Shown piece after piece: positions 34,189 to 43,286 of a stretch of 47,255 nucleotides of DNA. Each line of letters starts with the position of its first letter. The first letter of the stretch is position 1. Source of the DNA: an uncultured Prevotella sp. (GTDB taxonomy: Bacteria; Bacteroidota; Bacteroidia; Bacteroidales; Bacteroidaceae); the NCBI RefSeq assembly GCF_937863835.1, contig NZ_CALMHT010000122.1, positions 1 to 47,255 of the forward strand, read 5' to 3'. Below the pieces are notes generated by a model. That model saw nothing but the letters and a program-made list of their open reading frames with translations, had not been told where the DNA came from and did no database searches. The position numbers and the translations under genes were made by a program.

Positions 34189-36432
34189 TTACTTATATTC
34201 CGAAGGTCTGCAACCGAATTTCTCCTGAAAACATTTGCTCAAATAACTGGGTGAACTGAATCCCACTTGTTCGGCTATACTACCAATGTTCATATCACCT
34301 TTGTGTATCAGTTCGGCAGCCCGGTCGAGTCGTATGTCTCTGATAAACACATTTGGCGATTTTCCCATCAGGGCAGTCAGTTTCTTGTACAGTCCGGTAC
34401 GGTCCATGCACATATCCCTGCTCAGTTGTTCAACAGAATATTTTGGATTGGCTATATTCTGTTCCACATAAGCGGTAACCCTGCTCACAAATTCCATTTC
34501 GCCCCGCATCTGCAACAGTTCATCACGATGTTTGGTCTGCAGTTTCCGGCGCATTCTCTTCGTATAGGTGATGATTCCAAAACTGACGGATGCCAGCACC
34601 AATATCAGATACACGATGTATGCGACTGTAGACCGCCACCAGGGTGCGCGGATATAAAAAGAGACCGTAGTTGTACCCCCCTTCCATTCTTTATTGTTTG
34701 TGGAAGCCATCACCTGCAATAAATAGAAGTCTGGTGTCATCTCGACAAACGACAGATGCAGGATACCTTTCTTGTCTACTACGCCACCTTGTTCACTAGC
34801 CGAAACGACATGCCATGGTCCATCGTTCAGTCTGTAGCGATAGTAGGTCTGTGACGGACTGACATAGTTGAGTGCAGAGAAATCGAACGACAGTGTGTTT
34901 TGCGTGTAGTCAAGTTTCTTGCAGTCATCAACGGATATATTCTTGCCATGCACGAAGGTGTTCAACAGGATAGGGTTGAGTGTAATGCGAAGCGGTTTGA
35001 TGTCCTCAGGATGGAACACCGTCCATCCGTCAAGTCCCTTCATGGCTATCCTGCCGTCCTTCAAGAGTGTAGCCATACCGTCGGTATAGTCATGTTTCTG
35101 TATTCCATCCTCGTGCTGATAATTGGTGAACGCAATTTCAGACGGTCGTTTACCAATGGTAATCTTGGATATGCCATAACTGGTACCGATCCATATATGA
35201 TGCTGTCGGTCTTCTATGACAGAGTGGATAAGATTGTTGCACAGTCCGTCTTCCGTATAGTATATATGCCGTTTACCGCCCGCAAAGAGCAACAGTCCGT
35301 CGTTCGTGCCGCACCATGTCCAACCTCTGCTGTCCTTATACACCGTATTATATTTCTTGCCCAGATACTCCTGCCGGTTCTTCATCACTCCGACATTGAT
35401 ATCCTGTACACTCGAAAATCCACTTCGATAAGGCGACGAATACAGGATGCCTCTGCTGTATGTACCCATCCACAGACCACCCTGTCTGTCAAGGCACATC
35501 GTATTAAGACCGGTCTGCAACATACTGTTGTCAGTAAGTCGCAGCGCTTTGTTGTATGTATAAGTTTTATTGTTGAGATTGATGCTCCAGTAGCCGTTGG
35601 CACAACTGATATAGGCTGTGTTCTGTCGGGTAACCACAAGGGTATGGAACAGGTAATCCTTCACGAGCAGTTTTTTCCATATCCGTAAACGGGTGTCAAA
35701 AGAGAACAGTCCCGATTGGGTTCCGGTACGCAATTGATAAAAGATACCGTGCGGACCTTTTACTACCATTGAAGTATTGCCGAACGCACTCTGCTCGTCC
35801 TGTTTGTAAGCGGCACGTCTGTAAATCAGTTTCTGGTCTTTCATATCATAGCAGCCTACTTCCCCGTTTTTCCAAAACAGGTAAGCCCTGTCGCGGTCTA
35901 CATCTATATCCAGCAGTCTGCCGGCGTTCTTCAAAGACTGATAATATCGTTTCTGTTTCAGATTCAATATCCCTCGTGTTGTCACCAACCAGATATCCTT
36001 TTCGGAGTCGACGAAGAAATCAAGCACTTTGTCTCTTACACCTAGCGACCCGAAGAAAACCCTGATATCTTTTGTATAACTCATTTTCCGGACATCCATG
36101 CAGAGCAGTTTCTGCCAGTCTTTCACCCACAGACGTCCCGCCTTGTCAATATAGAGATGATAATAGCCTAGATAATCGGGCAGGGGATAATAATAATTAT
36201 CCTTCTTATGGATATACGAGAACTGGTAACCATCATATATGTTCACGTTGCCAGCTGTAGTGACGACCATGCGACCGTCGGCCAACTGCAACATCTGCAA
36301 CACCATGTTATCGCATAGCCCGTCGGTAGCATCCAGACAAGAAAATTTCCTCTCGGCTGATTCCGCAGATACGGAAATGACCGACAGAAATGTGACCGAC
36401 AGGAAACATATTATGAATGCACGTCTAAACAT
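34189..36432 (-). CDS. Membrane-bound beta-propeller / AraC-type transcriptional regulator
   Basis: A 747-aa protein: signal sequence MFRRAFIICFLSVTFLSVISVSA, then a periplasmic sensor of two-component-propeller repeats (e.g. WLVTTRGILNL, LWMGTYSRGILYSS, HHIWIGTSYGISKI), about residues 28-480. A Y_Y_Y domain (about 485-590), one transmembrane helix (about 600-624) and a cytoplasmic AraC HTH follow (650-745; YSVEQLSRDMCMDRTGLYKKL and GSIAEQVGFSSPSYLSKCF). The sensor matches hybrid two-component systems, but no HisKA, HATPase or receiver is present. It should therefore signal directly across the membrane, like SusR. Its start overlaps trhA by 8 nt, so it is expressed from the GH5 operon. Likely activator of this polysaccharide locus. 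Confidence 0.88.
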   Translation of the reverse strand: MFRRAFIICFLSVTFLSVISVSAESAERKFSCLDATDGLCDNMVLQMLQLADGRMVVTTAGNVNIYDGYQFSYIHKKDNYYYPLPDYLGYYHLYIDKAGRLWVKDWQKLLCMDVRKMSYTKDIRVFFGSLGVRDKVLDFFVDSEKDIWLVTTRGILNLKQKRYYQSLKNAGRLLDIDVDRDRAYLFWKNGEVGCYDMKDQKLIYRRAAYKQDEQSAFGNTSMVVKGPHGIFYQLRTGTQSGLFSFDTRLRIWKKLLVKDYLFHTLVVTRQNTAYISCANGYWSINLNNKTYTYNKALRLTDNSMLQTGLNTMCLDRQGGLWMGTYSRGILYSSPYRSGFSSVQDINVGVMKNRQEYLGKKYNTVYKDSRGWTWCGTNDGLLLFAGGKRHIYYTEDGLCNNLIHSVIEDRQHHIWIGTSYGISKITIGKRPSEIAFTNYQHEDGIQKHDYTDGMATLLKDGRIAMKGLDGWTVFHPEDIKPLRITLNPILLNTFVHGKNISVDDCKKLDYTQNTLSFDFSALNYVSPSQTYYRYRLNDGPWHVVSASEQGGVVDKKGILHLSFVEMTPDFYLLQVMASTNNKEWKGGTTTVSFYIRAPWWRSTVAYIVYLILVLASVSFGIITYTKRMRRKLQTKHRDELLQMRGEMEFVSRVTAYVEQNIANPKYSVEQLSRDMCMDRTGLYKKLTALMGKSPNVFIRDIRLDRAAELIHKGDMNIGSIAEQVGFSSPSYLSKCFQEKFGCRPSEYK

Positions 36433-37075
36433 ACTCCATCAGTACATCCCATACAGCGATGATATGACATACGCTACCGGCCAGTACAAAGAAATGGAAC
36501 ACCGAGTGCATATATTTCCGCTTGTTGAGGCTGTAAAACAAGGCACCTGTAATATAAGCCACACCTTCGGCACCTATCCATATCAGCGCAGCCGTACTCA
36601 CACTGTCGAAGAGCGGTTTGAAAGCCACCAGGACAGACAGCCCCATACCAATAAAACAGCAAGTCTCGAAGTTGCTGTGCTCCTTCAGTTTTACAAAACT
36701 GCTCACCGTACCTGCAATAGCACATGCCCATACAAAGATAAACAGGCTCCATCCCCAGTATCCCTGTTCGCGCAGGGCTACGAGTGTGAGCGGTGAGTAA
36801 CTGCCGGCGATATGCCAGTAAATGGCTGCATGGTCCCACTTGCGGAAAGCCTCCTTCGTGTGGTGGTATCTGGCCGGAATGGCATGATATACCGTAGAGG
36901 CGATATACGACCCCAGCATACCTGCCAGATACAGGATAACACCTACGCTGGCCCAACTGTTGTTGCCTTTAAAACAGACGATCAAAAATATCACACCAAT
37001 CACCACGCCAAGTGCAATACCCGTAGCGTGCGACCAAGTATTGATCAGTTCTTCAGCTTTCGTATATCGTATCAT
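36425..37075 (-). CDS. trhA: Hemolysin III / PAQR family membrane protein
   Basis: A 216-aa protein with seven transmembrane helices. The metal-site residues of the PAQR/hemolysin III fold are present: SYIASTVYHAIP in helix 2, FRKWDHAAIYWHIAGSY and the terminal MHSVFHFFVLAGSVCH. TrhA-type proteins affect membrane lipid homeostasis; a cytolytic role is not assumed. It sits between the GH5 gene (31 nt gap, no terminator or promoter) and the regulator (8-nt overlap), an unexpected member of a hydrolase operon. Confidence 0.92.
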   Translation of the reverse strand: MIRYTKAEELINTWSHATGIALGVVIGVIFLIVCFKGNNSWASVGVILYLAGMLGSYIASTVYHAIPARYHHTKEAFRKWDHAAIYWHIAGSYSPLTLVALREQGYWGWSLFIFVWACAIAGTVSSFVKLKEHSNFETCCFIGMGLSVLVAFKPLFDSVSTAALIWIGAEGVAYITGALFYSLNKRKYMHSVFHFFVLAGSVCHIIAVWDVLMEYV

Positions 37076-37106
37076 GATTGATTTAAAAACTTTTATTCGA
37101 AGGAAT

Positions 37107-38405
37107 CTACTTCACAGTATATTTCTTCCCGTTCATTACATAGATGCCTTTCGACAGACCGGCCATGTCACTGGCGTTCTTTTTCACTATCATTCCTTGC
37201 AGATTATATATATTATTATTTACAGTTACATGATTTTCTGCAGGTCTTATTCCGGTAGGATAATCAGTATGTGCACCTTCCATGATAGCGTTGATAGAAA
37301 AATTGTCCACTTGCGACATATTACTCTTACGCTTGAAGAGTCCGTATGATTCTTTGCCGGTACCGGTAGAACCGTTGTCCCAAAGGAAAGGAACTATACC
37401 ATACGATTTTGCTTTGCTGATGAAGGTTTTAAGATAATATGCACGCGATTCGTTCATGGCTGTAGTCGGACTGGTATGACGGATTGCTCCGCATTCGCCA
37501 ATGATGACCGGATACCCCTTGTTGACAAACGCAGTTTTCAGTTTGTTGAATACATTATTCAGATACGACTCCTGTGCCCATGATTCAATACCATAACTGC
37601 TATACGGTGTGCCCCAGTATTTGTATGGTTCACTCTCGTTCATCGCATAGTCGTATGGTTCGTAGGCATGTACCTCAACGATCATTCTGCCGGATGTAGG
37701 GTCTTTGGGGACTGTAAAATGGTTAATGCCCCATGAATCGTTGCAGGCATAAGTCTGTACGAGCAGGTTGCGATATAAGTTTTTTCCGCCCGAAGCCCGT
37801 ACCTCGTCCACGAAAATCTGATTGAATTTGTTTTGTACTGTGGCATTCTCTGTGCTACATTCATTCCATACGTCCGGTCTGTGCACCTCATTGGTACCAG
37901 CCAGTATCAAATGTTCGTCATAGTCACCGAATTCTTTCGCCAGTACTTTCCATAAAGCCCTTTCCTTGGCAAATACGGTGGCGGAGTCGGCATACGTGGC
38001 ATAACTTTCAAGCCATAGTTCGTGATGTGTGTTCATGATTACATATAGTCCATCGTTAAGACAATAACCTATCACCTCTTTCACGCGTGCCAGCCAAGTG
38101 GTGTTGATGGTTACGGTACCGTTGGAGTAGGAGAAATGGGGATACCATCTTACAGGTATACGTATGGCGTTGAACCCGGCCGCCTTCACGGAGTCAATCA
38201 TAGCTTGTGTAGCTTTGGGGTTACCCCATGAGGTTTCGGGATCCGTCGCACCGTCATAATAAGCTTCGAGCGTATTGCCCAGATTCCAGCCTACTTTGAT
38301 ATTGTAGGCCAGTTGCTTGGCATCACTTGGCATATCCGCTACCGTCGCAGATCTGCCGATCATAGTTGCCACCATGGCTAATAGAATAGTTGATAATCTT
38401 TTCAT
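37107..38405 (-). CDS. Glycoside hydrolase family 5 endoglucanase (GH5_4-like)
   Basis: A 432-aa secreted enzyme. Signal peptide MKRLSTILLAMVATMIGRSA, then a GH5 barrel: KVGWNLGNTLEAY, PETSWGNPKAT, AIRIPVRWYPHF and VIMNTHHELW. The acid/base is Glu173 (AGTNEVH) and the nucleophile Glu304 (IIGECGAIR). GH5_4 members cut the backbone of xyloglucan, beta-glucan or mannan. A C-terminal segment of about 40 residues (IYNLQGMIVKK ... GIYVMNGKKYTVK) is a short beta module common at the ends of Prevotella secreted proteins. First gene of the GH5-trhA-regulator unit. Confidence 0.9.
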   Translation of the reverse strand: MKRLSTILLAMVATMIGRSATVADMPSDAKQLAYNIKVGWNLGNTLEAYYDGATDPETSWGNPKATQAMIDSVKAAGFNAIRIPVRWYPHFSYSNGTVTINTTWLARVKEVIGYCLNDGLYVIMNTHHELWLESYATYADSATVFAKERALWKVLAKEFGDYDEHLILAGTNEVHRPDVWNECSTENATVQNKFNQIFVDEVRASGGKNLYRNLLVQTYACNDSWGINHFTVPKDPTSGRMIVEVHAYEPYDYAMNESEPYKYWGTPYSSYGIESWAQESYLNNVFNKLKTAFVNKGYPVIIGECGAIRHTSPTTAMNESRAYYLKTFISKAKSYGIVPFLWDNGSTGTGKESYGLFKRKSNMSQVDNFSINAIMEGAHTDYPTGIRPAENHVTVNNNIYNLQGMIVKKNASDMAGLSKGIYVMNGKKYTVK

Positions 38406-38435
38406 GGATTTTGTGATAAATATTTATTTCGGTCG

Positions 38436-38443
38436 CAAAGATA
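38436..38443 (-). promoter_or_regulatory. -7 box of the GH5-trhA-regulator operon
   Basis: TATCTTTG on the minus strand (38443-38436), 30 nt before the ATG at 38405. The same octamer is used at the GH31 promoter. Its -33 position falls inside the terminator hairpin of the upstream GH115 gene. Confidence 0.6.
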
Positions 38444-38444
38444 C

Positions 38445-38471
38445 AAAAAAAGGTAGTATTAAACTACCTTT
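38445..38471 (-). terminator. GH115 terminator
   Basis: On the minus strand AAAGGTAGT (38471-38463) pairs with ACTACCTTT (38457-38449), followed by a T-run to 38445. It begins 3 nt after the GH115 stop region. Confidence 0.85.
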
Positions 38472-38474
38472 TCC

Positions 38475-41039
38475 TTAATTCTTTGATTCTTCACCAAATA
38501 AATACTGTGGTTTGTAACCACCACCATCTATAACTATTTTCTCTATAACGATACCTGGATCCAATGGATGTATGCTGAGGGTATGTAAACCATCTTTCGT
38601 CTTAGGTAGACGGGTGGGTACAATTTTCTCTACGATGCGGCGGGCGACAATGGGATAATAGATTTCATAAATATTCTCCGGTTTCTCGTTGAGGTCCTTA
38701 TTGAAATTGACTTTGATGGGTGAACCTCCGTCAATGGATATTTCGTAGCATAGTCCACCTTTATTAAGGAAGTCGAGTGTAGACTTGGTGATGATGTGCA
38801 CACGGATGTCAGCATCATCCTGGATACCTGTAAAACGATAGTTGAGAGCAGCTTTGTCGGTAGCCGCTGTATAAGGCATCAGAGCCATGCCACTGAGTGT
38901 GCGACCCATATAAGGGATACAGGTCCATTTGGCATTGGCGGCATCCGTCTTCGTATCATAATGTTCCGCTTCCATCACCACGTAGCCGTCAGCGCCCGTA
39001 AATGTGTGACCGTTGTCCTGTCTGCTGACATAATCAAGATGCGGCAGAGTGTCCTTTCTGAAATTATCATTCCATATCTTATAACCGATATGCTTCTGAG
39101 TCATCATACCGTTCCATTTACCTCCGGCTATATCATGATTGTACTGGGCGCAGAGCATGGAGTCTCTTACAAAGTATTTCTTACAGAGTTCCGCCCATTG
39201 GTTAGCCTTGGAGTCACCTTGTTGATATAAAGCATTGTTCATCGCCTGGGCATAGTACATATTGTAGATGTTGGCCATCGCCTGTACGGGGAACAGAATC
39301 AGTTCACGGTATGCATCCTGGTATTCCGGTTTGAGGGTGGTAAACTGTCTGAGAGCGTCCGTCTCCAGTTGGTTGTATTCGTCCACTACCTTTTTCCATT
39401 CACCCGTTTCCAGATTATATGTCGTGGCATCAAGCATTTCGGCTGTGCAACGACCGTTGTATTTGCTGTACAGATTGAGTATGCGTGCAGCCTCCTCAGC
39501 CTGATCGGCGCCAAACTGTTCGGTACAGAACCCTGTGGTATGGTCGAGAATGTTGGCTGCATTGTATTGACGCGGATTCCATGCCATATCCATAAACAGG
39601 GATATAGGATATTCCATCGGTTTGAGGTCGCCCACATTGAGAATCCACAGACGGTTGATACCATATTGGTCGGCAAGCGTCAGTTGTTCCCACATATTCT
39701 GGACAGGGGTGACATTCAGCCATTTGGAGTTGCGCGGAGCACCCACATAGTCGACATGATAATAAAGTCCCCATCCACCTTTGCGGTTACGGTCTTTTGC
39801 GGTAGGCACACGTCGCACGTTGCCCCAGTTGTCGTCGCACAGCATGAGTGTCACATCATCAGGCACTTTCAGTCCTGCATCGTAATAATCCATTACCTCT
39901 TTATAAAGCGCCCATACCTGAGGTACATCCTTGGCATTCTTGCCCCGTTCGCGGGCAATGATCTCGCGCTGGTTTTTGATGATACTCTCCATCAGACTCA
40001 AGTTCTGATTATCGCTCATAGCCATATCACCGTCACCACGCATGCCGATAGTGATCAGGTCTTCGGTATTCTTGTTACGAGCTACACCTCCTGCCCAGAA
40101 AGCATCCAGCGCAGCTTTGTTGGTAGAATAGTCCCATTTGCCACCGGCGGCCACGCGCGACTTCGTATCCTGTGCTTCTGCATTCGGATTGTCCGAATGG
40201 TTGTGCCATTCTTTCTGTGAACGGCACATCGGTTCATGGTGCGATGTTCCCACGATGATACCCATCTCATCTGCCGTAGGACCATTGAGGGCATCGTCGG
40301 CATAGAAAGCCCATCCCCACATAGCAGGCCAGATAAAATTAGCTTTCAGACGGAGCAGAAGTTCAAAGACGCGGGCATAGAAACGATGATCGCCATAGTT
40401 GGTGCCGTAGGTGTTCTTCACCCAGGAGGTGAGACAGGGAGCCTCATCATTGAGGAATATACCCCGATAGCGCACAGCAGGTTCACCATCCGTATAGACG
40501 CCACTCTTTACATATATCTGATGATGTTTGATAATAGGCACATCGGCCCAGTCGTACCAAGGAGATACACCCATCTGGCGCGACAGTTCGTAGATACCAT
40601 ATATGGTGCCCCGCTTATCGCTTCCGGCTATCACCATTTTACCGTCTATGGTCGTGATGATAAACTTCTCCCGTTTTCCTTTCAGCGATTTTCCGTCTAT
40701 CCTGTGGTCCTTGATCAAGGCATCAATGGCGCGACTCTTTCCGATAGTACCTATTGTTATATTGGCATCGCCAGATGTGTTACCATCTTGTGAAATAGTG
40801 GCATCTATACCTGTTACCGCCTTGAAATCCTTTTTCAGGTTCCCGATGGCAATGACTACACCTTTATACTCATTGTTATCATAGCTTATGATAGTTTTGG
40901 AATGTCCGCCGGCGATACATATCGCATTCTCTGATGCCGAAAAAGAAACGAATCCGGTAGCTGAGAACAGACGATTGCTGCTAACAAATAATAGTAATAA
41001 TGTAAGTAACTTGACAGTTGGATAATTTGTTTTCCTCAT
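38475..41039 (-). CDS. Glycoside hydrolase family 115 alpha-glucuronidase
   Basis: An 854-aa secreted enzyme. The N-terminus MRKTNYPTVKLLTLLLLFVSS is a signal sequence. The N-terminal domain (GVVIAIGNLKKDFKAVTG) is followed by the GH115 catalytic barrel: VSPWYDWADVP, YRGIFLNDEAPCLTSWV, LKANFIWPAMWGWAFY and GTSHHEPMCRSQKEW near 270. The C-terminal beta/helical region ends in a carbohydrate-binding-like domain (YVVMEAEHYDT onward). GH115 enzymes release (4-O-methyl)-glucuronic acid from internal xylose residues of glucuronoxylan. Single-gene unit with its own promoter and terminator. Confidence 0.9.
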   Translation of the reverse strand: MRKTNYPTVKLLTLLLLFVSSNRLFSATGFVSFSASENAICIAGGHSKTIISYDNNEYKGVVIAIGNLKKDFKAVTGIDATISQDGNTSGDANITIGTIGKSRAIDALIKDHRIDGKSLKGKREKFIITTIDGKMVIAGSDKRGTIYGIYELSRQMGVSPWYDWADVPIIKHHQIYVKSGVYTDGEPAVRYRGIFLNDEAPCLTSWVKNTYGTNYGDHRFYARVFELLLRLKANFIWPAMWGWAFYADDALNGPTADEMGIIVGTSHHEPMCRSQKEWHNHSDNPNAEAQDTKSRVAAGGKWDYSTNKAALDAFWAGGVARNKNTEDLITIGMRGDGDMAMSDNQNLSLMESIIKNQREIIARERGKNAKDVPQVWALYKEVMDYYDAGLKVPDDVTLMLCDDNWGNVRRVPTAKDRNRKGGWGLYYHVDYVGAPRNSKWLNVTPVQNMWEQLTLADQYGINRLWILNVGDLKPMEYPISLFMDMAWNPRQYNAANILDHTTGFCTEQFGADQAEEAARILNLYSKYNGRCTAEMLDATTYNLETGEWKKVVDEYNQLETDALRQFTTLKPEYQDAYRELILFPVQAMANIYNMYYAQAMNNALYQQGDSKANQWAELCKKYFVRDSMLCAQYNHDIAGGKWNGMMTQKHIGYKIWNDNFRKDTLPHLDYVSRQDNGHTFTGADGYVVMEAEHYDTKTDAANAKWTCIPYMGRTLSGMALMPYTAATDKAALNYRFTGIQDDADIRVHIITKSTLDFLNKGGLCYEISIDGGSPIKVNFNKDLNEKPENIYEIYYPIVARRIVEKIVPTRLPKTKDGLHTLSIHPLDPGIVIEKIVIDGGGYKPQYLFGEESKN

Positions 41040-41067
41040 TGTTGTTGTTATTTTGTGATTTCGTCTG

Positions 41068-41102
41068 CAAAATAAACAAATAATATCCTAATAACAACAA
41101 AT
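41068..41102 (-). promoter_or_regulatory. GH115 promoter region with weaker copy of the direct repeat
   Basis: On the plus strand AAACAAAT (41074-41081) and CAACAAATG (41095-41103) repeat the two boxes of the GH31 operator (AAACAAATG and CAACAAATG) with the same 21-bp period. A -7-like TATTTTG (41074-41068) abuts the first box. The geometry to the promoter differs from GH31, and the match is shorter. Confidence 0.35.
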
Positions 41103-41171
41103 GGATGTTACCAAAACTTTCTTTTTTGTTTCATATATCCAATTATAGATAAGAAAATGTTTTATTCCATC

Positions 41172-41231
41172 AAAAAAAGGATTTCAGTCAACTGAAGAAG
41201 GTGTGGAGGCAACTGAATTTGCCCCCACACC
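41172..41231 (-). terminator. Terminator of the GH29-GH43-GH51 operon
   Basis: On the minus strand GGTGTGGGGGCAA (41231-41219) pairs with TTGCCTCCACACC (41212-41200), with one G-U pair. A second small hairpin (ACTGAA/TTCAGT) follows, then T7 at 41178-41172. It lies 35 nt after the GH51 stop. Confidence 0.75.
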
Positions 41232-41265
41232 TTTCAATTATCTTTTCTGTATGATGTCATGTTTT

Positions 41266-43227
41266 TCACATGGCAACGACCGTTACAGAATAGGGGGCCA
41301 GCTGCAAAGAGAATGTGGAACCCGTTTTCTGCTTGGATGTGACAGGAACGATGTTACGGGGCTGACTGATAGAATTGGTATCTTCGGGATGAGCGGCTGT
41401 CAGCACCGTCTTCAGACCTTTACCCTTTACGTTGCCGCCTTTTACATTTACCTGTACCGTCTGTTTCGTACTGCCGCCGTTTACTATTTTGAGGTAAACC
41501 TTACCGGTTTTGGTATCTGTGGTCGCACTATAATAGAGCTGAGGCAACTGGTCTTTGCCGTAAGTGAGCGTAGGGATACCTTCGCCTTCGACAGGAACTA
41601 CTTTGTTGCCTACATGGTTGGCAAACATACACTGTGCGTAATAAGACGGTGAACCATAAGCGGAGGAGGCATCATAACCGATGAGGTCGCTCTCCCATTG
41701 CATACCACCCTTATTGACATTGACAAACAGAGGAGCATAGCAATGAGCGATTAAGATATCCGAGTTGCGTTCCATACATGTCATCCATGCGGCATCGCCC
41801 AGCGCGGCATTCATATTTGTCGTAGGTTTACCTTCGCGCGAAGCCCATTCGCCACAGAATATCTTCGGTCCCTGGCGGTCGTAACTGTCATATTGGTTGG
41901 CAGCACGGTACATTCCTTCCGTGTTACGATAATAATGCTCGTCGATCACATCTAGTTTGATACCTTCCACACCTGTCTCCTTAGCCTGTTGAGCCATCAT
42001 CTTGGCATCAATGGTGGAAATCAGTTGTAACTGCGGATACTTGGCCTTTATCGCTTCATAGAATTTCTTATAACGACCCGGATAACTGCCGCTATTGTCA
42101 AAGAAATCTTCGTTGCCTATCTCTACAAAATGAAGAGGGAACGGTGCGGGATGTCCGTCCTTGATACGTTGAGCACCCCATTTCGTTTCCGGTCCGCCAG
42201 TGATATATTCTATTTCGTCGAGCGCATCCTGAACGAACGGTCCTACATAATCTGCTGTGAGGTAATCCCCGTTCAAGGTATATCCGGCAAAGACAGCGAC
42301 AAGCGGTTCTGCGCCTACGTCCTCAGCCCACTGCAGAAATTCGAGCAGTCCGAGTCCGTCGGTCGATCTGTATCCCCACGGACTGTTATGTCCCGGACGT
42401 TCATCAGGGTCGCCTACGGTACGTTTCCAGTCGAACCGGTTACGGAAATCGTTACCTTCGACATAGTTGCCGCCTGGAAAACGCAAAAACTTAGGATTCA
42501 TGTCTTTCATCATCGTCATCAGATCTTGACGCAGACCGTTCTTTCTGTTGTTGAATGTCTGAGGGAACAGTGTTACACGCGAGAACCAATATTTGCCATC
42601 CTCATCAGCTGTGATACGGAATCGGGCATCTTTGGTAGTGGGAGCGTTAGCGGCGATGTCCATGGTGAATGTATATTTTGTCCAAGTATTACCCAACCCA
42701 GTAATCTTCTTACTGGCATAAACTGTTTTGCCGTCAAGACTTTCCAAACTTACGGTAATAGAACCTTTGGCGTCAGTCTTGGCATATAGTGCGCCATCGA
42801 AATGAGCTTTGGGACGGACGGGGAATCCCCAGTAACCGTCGTTTGTGATACCGGCGCCCTGTTTTGCATCCAGACAAAGAGCTATAGGATTAGCACGGTT
42901 GAATCCGCCCTTCCGTTCTATAATCATCTTGGCGTTCACCGTATCGGTAAGATTCCAATACTTAGGTCCGCCGGTTTTCCATGGTGTCCACGGGTTAGGC
43001 CGATGACCGTTACGGTCTTCGGTAAACGACGTGTTACTGATCAGTTGGGCATAAAGTCCACCCTCGTAAGAGTAGTTTATCTCTTCTGTCATCAATCCGT
43101 AAAGCATCGGACTGACATCACGACTGGCCTGATCGAGGTGCAAGGTGAGTTGTGACTGTGCTGCCACCTGTGTAGTCATTGCTACGGCAAGGGATGCAGC
43201 GGTTAAAATTGATTTTAAATTCATCAT
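41266..43227 (-). CDS. Glycoside hydrolase family 51 alpha-L-arabinofuranosidase
   Basis: A 653-aa secreted enzyme: signal peptide MMNLKSILTAASLAVAMTTQVAAQ, a beta-sandwich (CBM4-like, about 80-230) inserted before the barrel, acid/base Glu373 in FVEIGNEDFF and nucleophile Glu460 in KIFCGEWAS. PKFLRFPGGNYVEGN is the family hallmark of the substrate pocket. A C-terminal beta-sandwich ends the protein. It would remove terminal alpha-L-arabinofuranose from arabinoxylan or arabinan side chains. 59 nt without promoter or terminator separate it from GH43, so it is last in the GH29-GH43-GH51 operon. Confidence 0.9.
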   Translation of the reverse strand: MMNLKSILTAASLAVAMTTQVAAQSQLTLHLDQASRDVSPMLYGLMTEEINYSYEGGLYAQLISNTSFTEDRNGHRPNPWTPWKTGGPKYWNLTDTVNAKMIIERKGGFNRANPIALCLDAKQGAGITNDGYWGFPVRPKAHFDGALYAKTDAKGSITVSLESLDGKTVYASKKITGLGNTWTKYTFTMDIAANAPTTKDARFRITADEDGKYWFSRVTLFPQTFNNRKNGLRQDLMTMMKDMNPKFLRFPGGNYVEGNDFRNRFDWKRTVGDPDERPGHNSPWGYRSTDGLGLLEFLQWAEDVGAEPLVAVFAGYTLNGDYLTADYVGPFVQDALDEIEYITGGPETKWGAQRIKDGHPAPFPLHFVEIGNEDFFDNSGSYPGRYKKFYEAIKAKYPQLQLISTIDAKMMAQQAKETGVEGIKLDVIDEHYYRNTEGMYRAANQYDSYDRQGPKIFCGEWASREGKPTTNMNAALGDAAWMTCMERNSDILIAHCYAPLFVNVNKGGMQWESDLIGYDASSAYGSPSYYAQCMFANHVGNKVVPVEGEGIPTLTYGKDQLPQLYYSATTDTKTGKVYLKIVNGGSTKQTVQVNVKGGNVKGKGLKTVLTAAHPEDTNSISQPRNIVPVTSKQKTGSTFSLQLAPYSVTVVAM

Positions 43228-43286
43228 AAGTTATTCATTATATTATTATGTTTGATTCTTTCTTCATATCGGTTATCATCCGATGA

